A stretch of 64,000 nt of DNA, from NCBI GenBank assembly GCA_964035575.1, contig OZ037871.1, positions 1,416,795-1,480,794 of the forward strand, written 5' to 3'. This DNA comes from Rhynchopus sp. YZ270_cl-10 (taxonomy: Eukaryota > Euglenozoa > Diplonemea > Diplonemida > Diplonemidae). The position numbers were made by a program, and so were the translations under genes. Shown here piece by piece: positions 31,260-42,335 of this stretch. The notes below the pieces were generated by a model. The model did no database searches, was not told the DNA's origin, and saw nothing but the letters and a program-made list of their open reading frames with translations. How positions within the stretch are numbered: the first letter of the stretch is position 1; every line of letters begins with the position of its first letter.

Positions 31260-33627
31260 ATGTCTGGCATTCCGGAAGAGGCAGCGAAGTTTGTGAAGGT
31301 GCACTCCGCCTCTGCTGCGCTTGAGGCTGCAGGGTACCACTATGTACCTGCAGGACGTGGTGCGCGACGCGAGGCAGACCAAGTGTTGCGGCAGGTGGGC
31401 GACGCTGCAAAGGGGTTCGAATGGAAGGGGCAGGAGGACTACGACGTGCTGGGCGGTGCTGTGAGCGACTACCTCTATGCGATGCTGGAGGACACGTACC
31501 ACCTGCGTCGACACGAGGTCAGTCAGGACGCAGCAGGGGAGGACTTCGTCTCCGTCCCCGTCTTCGAGTCAAAGCTCGACAGCGAGACCGTCTGTGTGCT
31601 CATCCAAGGAAGCGGTGCAGTAACACCAGGCATGTGGGCCCGAAGTCTCTGCATCAACGAAAGTCTGCACGAAGGAACGATCTTTCCATACGTAAAGGCC
31701 GCGCAGGAACGTGGCTGGGGTGTCCTCGTGGCAAACCCGAACACAAAGGCATCGGGGAACGAATGCGCGGAGCTGCACACCCGCCGTCTCTTCGACACAT
31801 TCATCCTCCCGAGCAAGGCGAAGAAGGTTGTTGTCGTGGCGCACTCCTACGGCGGGTGGTCGATGCTCTACCACCTCAAGACCTGCTCGCAGGAGGCGCG
31901 CGAGAAGATCAGCTGCGTTGCCTTCACAGACTCTGTGCACCATCTCACGATGACGGTGCCTACTGACGCGGCCATCGCGAAGGCGGAGAAGCCAGACAAA
32001 CTGAAGGCCAAGCAGAAGCACAGAGAGGAGCTGAAGGCGCTTATCCCAGAAGCCTTTGAAGCGCCTTCGGCAGAGGTGCTTGCGTATCTGAAGGAGAAGG
32101 CGTGCAACTGGGTCATGAGCAAAGAGCCCCTCGACACGCCGATAGAAGACGAGAACGAAGGCGTCAGGACGCTGAGCTCCGGCCACCACGACCACGTCTG
32201 GACAAGCGGGACCAGCTTCCCTGCAGTGTTCCGCTTCCTCGACAGCTTCCTCCCGCTCAGGGCTCTCACTCACACAGAGAAGCTTGAGGAAGCAGACCGG
32301 CTCAAGGCTGCAGGCAACAAAAGCCTCAAGGAGGGAAGTTACAAAGGCGCAAGCTTCAGCTACAAACAGGCAATGATCTTCCTGAAGGGTGTGCTCGCCA
32401 CAGGCGGGGAGGACGAGGTATGCAAAGTTCCCTCGAAACGAAAATAAAATGCACACCAAAATAACAGATGGCAAAAATGACGGAGCAAGTCATGAAGGGG
32501 AAGGTGCAGAAGGCGTCCCCCGAGCTAGTGGCGGAGGCACAGCAGCTGGCAATTGCGGTCAACAACAATTTGACACAGGTATGCATACCCCCCTTTTCCT
32601 CTCCCCTTTCCCGCAAAAAAAAAAAAAATCCACTTCTTCGCAACAAAAAAGCGAAACAATGTTACCAAAACCACCCCCTTGCAACAGGCTCGCTTGAAGC
32701 TGGAGGACTGGAGTGGGGCAGCAAGGTTTGCGACAGAGGTGCTTAGCATGGAGCCAGCAAACAGCAAAGCACTGTTCAGACGTGCGACAGCCTTTGTCAA
32801 GCTTGGGAAGGTGGACGAAGCAGAGCGGGATGCCATGACTCTGAAGGAGACAGACCCGACCAGTGCTGCGCCTTTGCTTCGTGATGTCAAGCAGGTATGA
32901 GTAGTGATTGTCTCAAAAATGTCAAAATCATGGCTCTCGCCGGGGGGTGATCGGGTTTTAAATCACCCAAAAAAAAAAAATTAAAAAAAAAGAGGGGTGA
33001 TCCGGGTTTCGGATCACCCCTCCAAAAAAAAAAAAAAAAAAAAATCCCAGGGTTGAACCACGGGAGTACCATGGGGAACTGGGTTGCTGACCGCATCATC
33101 TAGTCTGTACCTCAATTTTTTTTTGCCTGCGGCGCCATTTTTCCTTTTTTGCTCCGCAAAAAAGGTTTCATTGAGTGAGTATGTGATGTAAAAGCTAGCT
33201 TTTTACACCGTACCTTAAATTTTTTTCGCCTGCGGCGCCATTTTGTATTATTTTTTTTGCTCCGCAAAAAAAAAGCACGTACATGCAGTTCCCAATGTTC
33301 CCAATGTCCCTGGTCAGCAGTGCTGAAAATTTTTTTGGGCATAAAAACAAGCTGACCCCAAACGAGGGGAGAAAGCGCCTCACCTCCCTGCACTGGCAGG
33401 GAGTCGCGCGCGCGAAGCGCGCGCGCGACCGCTTTTACGGGGGGAAAGCTCGGGGACCCCAAATCACCCCCCATTTTGGCCAAAAGGGGTGATTGGCGAG
33501 AGCCCTGGTCAAAATTTCCAAAAAAAAAAAAAAGCAAAAAAAAAACAAAACAAAATCTCCATCACCACAGGCGCAGAAGTCCTTCGACACCAAAGAAAAG
33601 AAGAAGTACGCCGGCATGTTTGAATAG
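31260..33627 (+). CDS. Arb2/FAM172 domain fused to a TPR domain
   Basis: Four phase-0 exons (31260-32417, 32468-32578, 32688-32894, 33571-33627) give 510 aa. Residues about 10-265 match the Arb2/FAM172 fold, an alpha/beta-hydrolase relative: VLIQGSGAVTPGMWARSLCI and VVVVAHSYGGWSML, where AHSYGG sits at the nucleophile elbow. Arb2-type proteins are known in RNA-silencing and co-transcriptional complexes. From about residue 340 a three-repeat TPR follows (RLKAAGNKSLKEGSYKGA; ARLKLEDWSGAARFATEVL; ANSKALFRRATAFVKLGK). The end, KKKYAGMFE, resembles the tail after TPRs in FKBP-type co-chaperones, which bind Hsp90. The fusion suggests chaperone docking, by inference. The third intron carries a 579-nt hAT MITE; without it the intron would be 89 nt. 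Confidence 0.82.
32929..33507. mobile_element. hAT-type MITE inside intron three of the Arb2-TPR gene
   Basis: The ends are CATGGCTCTCGCC and GGCGAGAGCCCTG, 12 of 13 matching as inverted repeats, with the CA..G/C..TG termini usual for hAT elements. The 8-bp duplication GTCAAAAT lies immediately outside both ends (32921-32928 and 33508-33515). Inside are two direct copies of a block reading TGCGGCGCCATTTT and TTTGCTCCGCAAAA, and a perfect CG-rich palindrome near 33402-33428 (GTCGCGCGCGC, GAA, then its complement). No coding frame. Fresh-looking target duplications point to a fairly recent insertion. Confidence 0.88.
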
Positions 33628-34271
33628 TGGAGCGCACGATGTGTGCTTTTGAGCACTTCTTTTTACCCCCCCGATTTGCTGTTCATGGCACGTTTTTTTT
33701 CTACTTTTTGACGAGTTGTCAAAAAAAAGGGTTTCCAGAGTTTCCGAAAACACTTCATTTTCTCTGTCACTTCCTTTAGAAGGAGAAGTGTACTGTCGGA
33801 AATGTTTGCCCTTTTGCAGGTAGAAACGTATGGTGCTCTAATATTCGACAGTGGCAATTGTTGTCGATCCAAAAAAAGAAGAAAAAGAAGAAGTGAGCAA
33901 AATGCCAGAAAATCCGTCGTTTTGCCGTTTGCGGTCCCTCTTCCCCCCCAACTTCCGAACGTTTTTGTGGAAAAACCAATTTTAACCTCATTTTTAAAAC
34001 CACCAAAAAGTAATCGATATGCCCCCCTCTGCACTCTCTAACCTCACAAAACGACACTTTCATCGCTAACTTTTCCCCTCTTCTTCATTTTCTTCATTTT
34101 CTTCATTTTCTCATCTCCCCTCTCCCCTCTCCCCTTCCCTACCCCCCTTCTGCAGCGACCCTCACTCTTTCCGTGTTTCCTTTTCCGAACCTGTAACCTA
34201 TCCTTCTCCGTCCACCTCTTACCCCTTCCCTCCGTCCCCCCCCGAATGGTTGGTAGTCAGTTGCGTGCACG
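33628..34271. other. Spacer before the START/VASt-like gene
   Basis: No gene. It holds three tandem CTTCATTTT units near 34080-34110 and then C/T-rich DNA ending in CTTCTGCAG at 34157, a candidate leader acceptor. Confidence 0.45.
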
Positions 34272-35505
34272 ATGCCGGATTTAGAGGTATCTGCGGAGTA
34301 CTCTTGTGGGGTCGATGTGACTTTTCGGTTGATCTTTGGGCCTGAGATGTTCATGCGGTTTCATGAAGCGGAGAAACACTTGGATTCAAAGGTCAGCGCT
34401 GACTGGTACGCCGACGGGACAGGCCTGTCACGGAAGTTGTATTACCGCCTTCCTGCGAACGCGATCCTGCGTCTCCCTGAGGTTGAGGTGTTTGCCTTCG
34501 AGAACGCACGCAAGGAGAACGGCTGCTGGGTCGTCTCCGGCGGGTCACGAAACGAAGGCAGCACGCTTGCTGCCGCGACTGTCGTGACGGCGACGTACAC
34601 ACTGACGCCGCACGCAAAAGGGACAAAGGTGCTGTGCAGTGTGTCGTACAGCTTTTCGCTGAACTCAATTCCGTGGGTGCTTCGGAGGGCGGTGGAGTCC
34701 TTCATGCACAGCGAGGTGCTGAATGGGCACACCCGCTTCCTGCAGACGTCTGAGAAGCATGAGAGGGCGGGGTACACACCGTGGCCACAGACGGCGGCTG
34801 TGGCGCAGTACTTAAGTATGTTGGAGGGTGTGTCGATGACGAAGAGCTTTGCGAGCTCGGGTGCGGATGGCTCGCGTGCGCATGCCAACGACAGCTTCTA
34901 CACACCGCTGACGACCCCCAACACAACGCCAGGCGACCTTGAGGATGTGCCGCCCATCGACTCCTCGCCCTGGACGTCACGTGGCAACGCCTCCTTCGAG
35001 TCGCCCCCTCAGCACCGCGTCATCGACTTCGGCGAGCACGCCTCCCCCGCAGGAAGGGACAACCGCCCCCAGCTCCGTGTCCCTCAAGTGCCCCCACCAG
35101 AGTCCGCCCCGCTCACAGCACAGAATCTCCGCGAGGTGGAGTGCGAGAAGCCGTTGGGTATGGGTTTCTTTAGTACCGTTTTTTTTTTTTGGCCCCCATG
35201 TGGGAGTCAGGGCAGGGGCCGAAACTAATTTTCTTTTTACTTTGCTTTTTTTCAGCGTTTTTGGTGACATAGTGCCTGATAACAGATTTATATTTCTGCT
35301 TCATTTTATTTTTCAAATAATCCACGGAGCAGTGCATATTTCACACATTGCCCAACCACACTTCACAGGTCGGCGAATATCGACTACACGATACCGGAAG
35401 TTTATCCTGCTCGTACTCGCGCTGTCTGTCTCTTGGTGTCTCGGTCACCTGTCAGCTGTGCCCACGCAGACCAGTGTTCTCACTCGCCCTCCTGGGAAGG
35501 TTTGA
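34272..35505 (+). CDS. Membrane-anchored START/VASt-like lipid-binding protein
   Basis: Two exons (34272-35157 and 35369-35505) joined by a 211-nt phase-1 intron (GTATGG to TTCACAG) give 340 aa. Residues about 10-165 look like a START-superfamily fold of the VASt kind: FRLIFGPEMFMRF, then an R-x-L-x-Y block (SRKLYYRLPAN), alternating strands (VVTATYTLTP, VLCSVSYSFSL) and a long C-terminal helix (WVLRRAVESFMHSEVLNGHT). A Ser/Pro-rich disordered linker follows. Exon two supplies one membrane segment (KFILLVLALSVSWCLGHL) and a short tail. That is the plan of sterol carriers at ER contact sites (Lam/GRAMD1), though without a visible GRAM domain. Sterol transfer is inferred. Confidence 0.68.
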
Positions 35506-36186
35506 GCAGGATAGGCAGTGCCAAAAGGGGCACCTCGTCGGCCTTCAATTTTTTTTTTTTTTTTACATCTTCAACATTCTTGCCACCTTTTTGTAATTTA
35601 ATTTTTTTTTGCATTTATTTGTGCACACCCACATTTATTTTGTGCTTTCATCCAGATGGCTGGCATCGTACGTGGGTCAGTCGGAGGTGCCTGCATCAGT
35701 CACTTTTCCTTTTTGTTTGTGGTGAATTGAGGTCTGGGGGGTTTTTCCCGTTTTAACTCCAAATAAATGACAAGGAGTCGGGGTGGGGGGGAAGGGGTCT
35801 AGGGTGTGCACAATAGTTTACATTACAAACGTTTGTTCTGTTTTTTTTTTAGCAAAAGTTGTTCAAAACTAGAAAAAAAAAGTATCGGGGCGAAGTCAAA
35901 CGAATTCAAAAAAAAATTTTTTCCAAGAAAAAAAATGTGTCAATGAGTTATGCACCGACCCTTTCTCCCGGCACATAACCTGACATAACAGCAGGAAAAA
36001 AAAATGGGTGTTTTTTTGGAAGTATTTTTCCACCTTTCTTGCGATTGAGGGGTGTGAACGAAAAAAGAAGAACATATTTCTAGCCTTCGGGTGTGTCAGT
36101 GACGTTTTATGTTTGGTTTTTTTTATATATCGGTATACTGCCACGAGAGCGTATTTTATTTCAAGCTAACTTTTTCTTTATTAGTA

Positions 36187-36227
36187 CCTGCGTCCCAGAG
36201 GCGTTGACACTATCAACTTCACTTTTT
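36187..36227 (+). repeat. Dispersed repeat, subfamily D (short)
   Basis: CCTGCGTC, CCAGA, GGCGTTGACAC, TATCAACTTCACTTTT. Here GCGTC/GGCGT are only five bases apart, making a compact hairpin. Confidence 0.5.
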
Positions 36228-36870
36228 TCTCTCCTCTTTTCCCTTCCCATATGCCCCCTTGTGATACCAATAGTAAATCATTTTGTAGGCTCCTTTTTGC
36301 GCTCCAGACGAAGCTCTGTTGTGTCAGTGCGACACTGCCCACACACAGCACCACGCTACTTTTCCTTTTTTTCTTCTCTTGGTGATGTGTGTCTGTCCTT
36401 CGCTAGACACTCATGCAATATTTTCAAGGGGTTACGATTTGCTTGTTATCAAGGTGGTAATGTATTGTGTTTTTTGGTCGTTTCACCAAATTTTCTGTTT
36501 TTTTTTTTGCTCTCTTTTACAGTATCATACAATGCAACGAGGCCGATTCGGTCTCGCTGAAGCCAGATCAGGCGTGGTGGAGGTGTACTTAAACGTAAGT
36601 ATTGCCGAGTACGCCTCAGCCACTCCTGAAATTTTTTGTTGTGAATAAAAGGAATCAGCCACGCATGAGTTACAAGGTATTTTGAGGTACAGTCACGACG
36701 GTGAAGAAAATGACTTGACTTGTGGTTTTATTTGTGAAATCACACCGTCGTGTTGGAAGTGTACCGTAAAGTGACATTCACCAGGCAAAAAGAAAGTAAT
36801 AAATTTTACCTGCAGAAAAGTTTCGTTTCTGTCTTTGGTGCACGTTGTAACACGTTGTCGGCACCTTTTG

Positions 36871-36906
36871 GATGTGTACTAGAAGCACATTCATCTTCCA
36901 AGTTTT
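36871..36906 (+). repeat. Dispersed hairpin, subfamily B
   Basis: GATGTGTACTAGAAGCACATTCATC, then TTCCAAGTTTTC. Confidence 0.55.
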
Positions 36907-37463
36907 CTTTCACGACTTTCTTTTATTTTTTTTATTTCAGGATGGCTGGGGTTCTCCCGGTTATAAAAGAATGGGTTTGTGACAGCGTTTGTACAGGAAA
37001 AGGGCCCACTGCGGTATCGACCCCAGTAACTTTATTTTTTCTTTATTTTTTTTGAGACTAGCATGAACTGCAGTGCTGCAGACTGTCGCTTGTTTCTTGT
37101 TCTTCTGCCACATGCTTGCCCGGGCCTTTTGTACCTTTACCTGTTTACCTGTTGACTATTCAACTTTACTTTATTATCCAGCTTCGACCTTGTGCGTTGT
37201 TCTTGTTGTTTGTTTCTTACTGATCAAGACAAAGACTCAGCAAATTAAGTACACTCGCCTGGGGAAAAAAAATGCGCGAAGTTATCAAACCCGCGGAGCT
37301 CCACGCTTCTTTGCCACCCACCTAGTTTTTTTTTCTACTGTGCCTGCACAAAGTGTCTGCACGTTATCAAAGCTTCACTTTGGCAAAATGCATCCCGTTC
37401 GTTGAGACCTGCAGTAACAGAGCAAGAGCGAAGGGGAGCGAGAGTGGGTTGTGTTATGAATCC

Positions 37464-37497
37464 AGATGTGTGCACATTGAGGCACATTCATCCTTCA

Positions 37498-37506
<9 letters not shown>
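37464..37506 (+). repeat. Dispersed hairpin, subfamily B
   Basis: GATGTGTGC, ACATTGAG, GCACATTCATC, CTTCAAGTTTT, directly followed by a long T run. Confidence 0.6.
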
Positions 37507-37533
<27 letters not shown>

Positions 37534-38118
37534 GTTTCTTTTTTGCAACACACAATACTTTTTGGATGTGTTTTGTTGCGTACGTTTTGTGTTGTAAAAA
37601 ATAATTCGTTTTACAAAGAGCCTCATTTTTGTTGTAACGACTACCTGCAGTGTAGGCGGGTTTAGTGCATGCACTTTACCCTAGCACTGCCTCTGACCAC
37701 GTTTTCGTACTGTACAAAGAGCCTCGTGATTTTTTTTGTGGAAAATTAAAGTTCTATTGTAAGGGACTAATGGGGAGGGGCGGGAAGCATAGCTTTTTTT
37801 TTTACCTTTTTTCTGAAGTATGGCAAAGTCTCCTTTTTCAAAAATTTCGCCGTTTTGTTCTTCTTTTTTTGGACAACCCCAAAAGCGAGAATCGGTTTCA
37901 TATCCTAACAAACGACACTTTCCCCACCTCCTTTCATTTTTGGTTTCCAATACACTTCACACATCAATCCCTCCACCCTCCCCTAAAACCCCCATCTCCC
38001 CACAGCCAACACAACACACACCACACCCCTAAAAGAGTCCCCTCTTTGTACAGTTCTCTCTTTTTTCTTTTTTTTTCTTTTCTCTTTTCTCTCTCTCCCC
38101 TCACCCCCAAAAGGCACG

Positions 38119-39330
38119 ATGCTGTCGGCGCGTGCACGGGGCGGGGGTGCGATGTCTGCCCGCGGTGCACAGTCGGGCACCATGGGTACACCGAAGGCCA
38201 AGGTGCCGAAGGATATCAAGCAAGCTGTGCCGTTGAGGAGAAAGCTTTCTGATGTGCAGCCGCCGACGTCAGAGCGACGGGTACGTGTGAGCACGTCGTT
38301 GGCCTCTGCCTCCCCGAGGCCCCGCATCCCCAAGCACATCGTCGAAGAACTGCTGATCCCCGACTCCCCCAAGCCTCGTGCCAAGCCGTTGGTCAAAAAG
38401 GTGGCCGTCCGTCGCAAGGCAAAGTCCGAGGGTGCGGACACAGAGACACCACGGTGCTCGCCAAAGAGCCGCATCCGCATGCGTCAAGGCATCACACAGC
38501 AGCAGCGTGGCTACTCTTGCCCCAGTACAGGTCTGCAGCCGCATGAGGTGACGTCGAAGGACCAATGGGACCAGCTCGTCGCAAAGGATATGGAGATTGC
38601 CGAAGAAATCCCTGGCCTCTGCGAGAGGGTTGTCGAGGCTGGCGCGAATGTGGATATCATTGCGGATCAGATCCGCGATCTGGAGAGAAGAGACTCGATG
38701 CAGTCGTATCTGGGTGGGTTGGATGGCCGCACTGTGTCGGGGACGTACAGCAACGCTGCGTCTGGCTCGGATGCGAGGTATTTCTCTGCCTGCGAGACGC
38801 GGTCGGGGAGTTCTGCGTGTTCGTTTCAGTCGCCGACACCGGATTATGACTTTGAGTTTGCGAGTGTAGGGTCGTTGTTGAACCGTTCGAGCAAGATGCA
38901 GACTTTGGTGGAGCGGAGGGACAACTTGGTGCAGGAGTTGATGAGCGACATCCCGCCGCCTGCGCCTGAGGCGTTCTACGCTGCTGCAGGGCATACGGGG
39001 TTTTCGTCTATTGAGACGTCCTCGGGGGTGGCACCTACTGAACGTTGGGCACGCTGCGAACAGCTCATCGATGAGCTTACCAGCCCCAACTCACCACCAC
39101 ACCGCCTGCGCCACATGCGTTGTGACATTGTCGTTTCCACCACAACCCTCGTCAACGCTGCCCCCGAGCCTGTAGAGCAGAGACTCAAGGTCCGCATGCC
39201 CAGCGCCCGCCGCTTCAGCAGCGAGCCGCCCCCGCAAGCATCAAGCGGTACACAACTCTCTCCCACCAGCGCACCCCGTGCAGCATCTATGAACGTCCAC
39301 CCCGCCAAGCAGTCCAAGCAGTGTTGGTAA
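38119..39330 (+). CDS. Unrecognised, largely disordered protein
   Basis: A single exon of 403 aa. The first 130 residues are basic and Pro/Ser-rich (KAKVPKDIKQAVPLRRK, RIPKHIVEELLIPDSP, KPLVKKVAVRRKAKS). A helical patch covers about 148-195 (QWDQLVAKDMEIAEEIPGLC and DQIRDLERRD), then Ser/Gly/Thr-rich sequence, and a second helical patch around 255-275 (RSSKMQTLVERRDNLVQELM). No membrane segment or known domain. Codon use and GC content match the other host genes, so the gene is probably real; function unknown. It ends in Cys-Trp. Confidence 0.62.
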   Translation: MLSARARGGGAMSARGAQSGTMGTPKAKVPKDIKQAVPLRRKLSDVQPPTSERRVRVSTSLASASPRPRIPKHIVEELLIPDSPKPRAKPLVKKVAVRRKAKSEGADTETPRCSPKSRIRMRQGITQQQRGYSCPSTGLQPHEVTSKDQWDQLVAKDMEIAEEIPGLCERVVEAGANVDIIADQIRDLERRDSMQSYLGGLDGRTVSGTYSNAASGSDARYFSACETRSGSSACSFQSPTPDYDFEFASVGSLLNRSSKMQTLVERRDNLVQELMSDIPPPAPEAFYAAAGHTGFSSIETSSGVAPTERWARCEQLIDELTSPNSPPHRLRHMRCDIVVSTTTLVNAAPEPVEQRLKVRMPSARRFSSEPPPQASSGTQLSPTSAPRAASMNVHPAKQSKQCW

Positions 39331-39896
39331 AGGAGAGGGGGGGAAAAATGTGACATCACAGTTAGCGATTCTGGAGAAGGAAAAACAAAATGATATGGGG
39401 GAAAAAGAGGTAAATGAGGGTGGGTAGCACCGCCCTGAAAAAAGTAATGGGGAAAAAGGGTCTCTTTTTTTTTTTTTCCTCTTTACCCCTCTCTCTTTCC
39501 CTCTCCATCTTCGAAAAAAGAAATGAGGTTTCCCCCCTTTTTTTAAGGTGGAGGTGTATGGTCTGCGTCTGTTGAGGCGTTTTTTTTCTTTTTTTTTTTG
39601 CACCAAAATTTCACTATTTTTTGTCCCTAGGAGGTTCAGTTAGCAAAAAAAAAAAAAAGTGTGTGTTGGTTGTGCACCGTGGCTTTCCCTTCCTTTGTTC
39701 AGAAGGAAAGGCGGCTACTTCAAAAAAAAAAAGTCAAGTTTTTTTTTGTTTTTTGTTTTTTGTTTTGGTTCCAGCTAACTTTGGACGCTCTCTTCCCCTC
39801 GTCGTTGATTCTGTCGCAGTGTCGACTCCTCATACTCTTTAAACGCGCATTTGGTTGCACAGAGGCAAGCATCTCTATCAGCCATTTTCCCTTTAG

Positions 39897-39935
39897 ATGA
39901 TCTGTACACAAGAAACACATTCATCTTTCAATTTT
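39897..39935 (+). repeat. Dispersed hairpin, subfamily B (diverged)
   Basis: GATGATCTGTACACAAGAAACACATTCATC, then TTTCAATTTT. Confidence 0.45.
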
Positions 39936-40624
39936 TTTTCTTATAGACAGCACATAAGCCAGAGACACGAACTGGACTGTTCAGCCCCTGTAAATGAACC
40001 TTTTTTTTTTTTGTGCTTGCGTCCACTAAGTGTGTCAGTACATTGTGTGTCAACTTATCTTTTTGAAAAGGTGACTAAACCTTTTGGGTCATCATTTCTG
40101 TTCACCGTGTTTTTTTTGATATTAGTGTACGAAGGAACGGCTCAAACGGAAGTCAGTTTCTAGGAAATAAAACAAAACAAATTCATTCCCTTCCCATTTT
40201 TTTTTTTTTTTTTTGAATACATCCTTGTGCCATTATTGTACGGGAAGTCCGAATCTCCCTATGTGGTGCATTTTTGTCATTTTTTTTTGCCATTGTTTTT
40301 TTTTTTTTTTTGGCACACAAAATTTTTTGCTCTGAAGCACCTGAGCAGCAGCAATGAAAAGTCAAGATGCTTTTCAGGGGGGGAAATAGCGAAAAGACTG
40401 TCTTGTCAGGTCAGCTACATTAAAATCAACAGATTATCAAAAAAAGATAAAAGAAAATGTGCCCCGGACAGGGATGCGCATTTCTTTCTTTTTTCTCTGC
40501 TCTTCGGAAGCATAGTACTAATTTATACAAAATCAAAAAAACAAAAAAAAAACACACACAGAACACACTACATACCATACCCCATTTTTTTCACACGAGT
40601 TTCCATCCTTCTTTTTTTTTAACA

Positions 40625-40664
40625 GGTGACCAAGAACGAGAGGCTTAGGATCATCTTACAAACC
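40625..40664 (+). repeat. Dispersed hairpin, subfamily A
   Basis: GGTGACCAAGA, ACGAGAG, GCTTAGGATCATC, TTACAAACC: loop and right arm match consensus. Confidence 0.6.
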
Positions 40665-40676
40665 TTCTTTTCTTGA

Positions 40677-40720
40677 GGTACACTGTCACGAGCGGGCTGT
40701 TGTATTTTAAGTCAACCCTT
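40677..40720 (+). repeat. Dispersed hairpin, subfamily C
   Basis: GGTACACTGTC, ACGAGCG, GGCTGTTGTATTTT, AAGTCAACC. TACA/TGTA and GTC/GGC can pair around the loop. Confidence 0.55.
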
Positions 40721-40864
40721 TTTTTTCCTCTAGTGTCTCTATAAAGCATCCCACACAAAAAAAAAGCCCATTTTCCTACGCGACGGTGATTTTTGTCATC
40801 TGACTGTAGCGTCGAAGCTCTTCTTTATATTTTCCCCATTTTCTTTGAATTTTGTTTGTTCAAA

Positions 40865-40920
40865 GGTGACTTAAGTTGCATTTAAAGCACGCGAGGCTTA
40901 GGTTCATCTTATAAACTTTT
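40865..40920 (+). repeat. Dispersed hairpin, subfamily A with insertion
   Basis: GGTGACTTAAG, extra TTGCATTTAA, AGC, ACGCGAG, GCTTAGGTTCATC, TTATAAACTTTT. Confidence 0.55.
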
Positions 40921-41434
40921 CGTTTTTAAGGTGACTGAAAAGCTTATATCTCACCATTTTTTTTTTTGTTGTGTTTGCCAGACTTTTGGAAGACGAATGA
41001 CCTCTGTGCTAAAGGTGTTCTTTTGCAGGAAAACACCCCTCATGCAAAAAAAGGCTTGCTCTCAGGAATGACTGCAAGCCAGCAAAGAGGGCACAGAGAA
41101 GATGGGTCTTTCCACCCCCTGCTTTTAAATTCCCATTTTTTTTTTTATATATTTTGGCAAAATCCTTGTCAGATTTTTTGCCCTATTACTTCAGGTAATT
41201 AGTCAGGCGGAAGTAGCCTTTTCTTTTGATTTGTTTGAGTAGCAGTTTTTTTTTTTCTCCACAAACCCCCTTTTTTAGGGAAGTCTAAAAGCATGGATGT
41301 CTAAAGTGGAAAAAAGTACCCGAAAGTCGGGAGCAAAAAATAAAATGGATGGCGGGGCTCTCCGTCCTCCCACTTGATCAAAATTATCAGTTTTTTTTTT
41401 AAACACCCATATTTTTTGTGAACAAGAATGTGAG

Positions 41435-41467
41435 GGTGGCTAAGCACGAGACGCTTAGGATCATCTT
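41435..41467 (+). repeat. Dispersed hairpin, subfamily A
   Basis: GGTGGCTAAGC, ACGAGAC, GCTTAGGATCATC: the stem is perfect. Confidence 0.65.
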
Positions 41468-41905
41468 TCTTTTACCCTTAGTTATTGACGTTACATACCC
41501 CCTCTCTCTCTCCTCACACCCCACACACCCTCAAGAGAGGAACGAACAGGGAAAATATTTTCTCCGGTCCCATTTTTTGTTTTTGTTTTTCGTGTCTGTT
41601 GCTGTTCCTTTTTGTGAATGAATAGATTTTTTTTTTTGGGACGTAACACTCCCAGCAAAGGAGGCCGGCACAGTACATTTTTTTTTTTTTGCAACTGACG
41701 CGCTGGAGAGGCCCTGGCCAAACATGGCGTGTTAGGGGAAATATATTCGTCGCACAGATTAGATCAGAGACCCCACCCGATATGTTTCTCATTTTACCTC
41801 TTTTGTGCTCCGCCACCGACACTCCCATTTTCTGTACTTCAGGCAATACTCATATACCATCACACACTGACACAGTCCGCGTGTGCTGGAAACAATCAAT
41901 TTTTT

Positions 41906-41962
<57 letters not shown>

Positions 41963-42039
41963 AGCACACGCGGACAAAAATATATTTTCAGAAACAATAC
42001 AGAAACAGAAAAAGCAGGGGAGATACAGAAGAAAAAGCA

Positions 42040-42300
42040 AAAGCAGGGACTACGAGCCAGACTCTAAAAAGGATACAGAAGTAAAAAGGGACTACGAGCC
42101 CAACTCTAAAAAGGATACAGAAGTAAAAGCAAAAGCAGGGACTACGAGCCAGACTCTTAAAAGGATACAGAAGTAAAAAGGGACTACGAGCCCAACTCTA
42201 AAAAGGATACAGAAGTAAAAAGGGACTACGAGCCCAACTCTAAAAAGGATACAGAAGTAAAAGCAAAAGCAAAAGCAGGGACTACGAGCCCAGAAAGGAG
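42040..42300 (+). repeat. Tandem repeats in the retroelement leader
   Basis: Units of about 42 nt, built on GGGACTACGAGCC and AAAAAGGATACAGAAGTAAA, recur about five to six times between A1 and the first frame. They may reflect slippage during reverse transcription. Confidence 0.7.
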
Positions 42301-42335
42301 CCTAGGGACCACGAGCCCTTTTTCAAACCGTCAAC

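Larger units (their letters stand above)
35506..38118. other. Gene-free spacer (2.6 kb)
   Basis: Hairpin repeats occur at 36187 (D), 36871 (B) and 37464 (B), and a 32-nt T run at 37501-37532. A C/T-rich run occupies 38040-38110 just before the next ATG. Nothing else is recognised. Confidence 0.5.
39331..41686. other. Gene-free spacer (2.4 kb)
   Basis: T-rich DNA with hairpin repeats at 39897, 40625, 40677, 40865 and 41435. No gene is visible. Confidence 0.5.

Noticed and set aside
36536-36600. Short exon-like piece (ATGCAACGAGGC to AACGTAAGT)
   Set aside because: Only about 20 codons, no continuing exon found, and AT-rich surroundings.
41789-42040. Phe-rich and Lys-rich frames around A or T runs here and elsewhere
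   Set aside because: They are translations of homopolymer runs, not genes.
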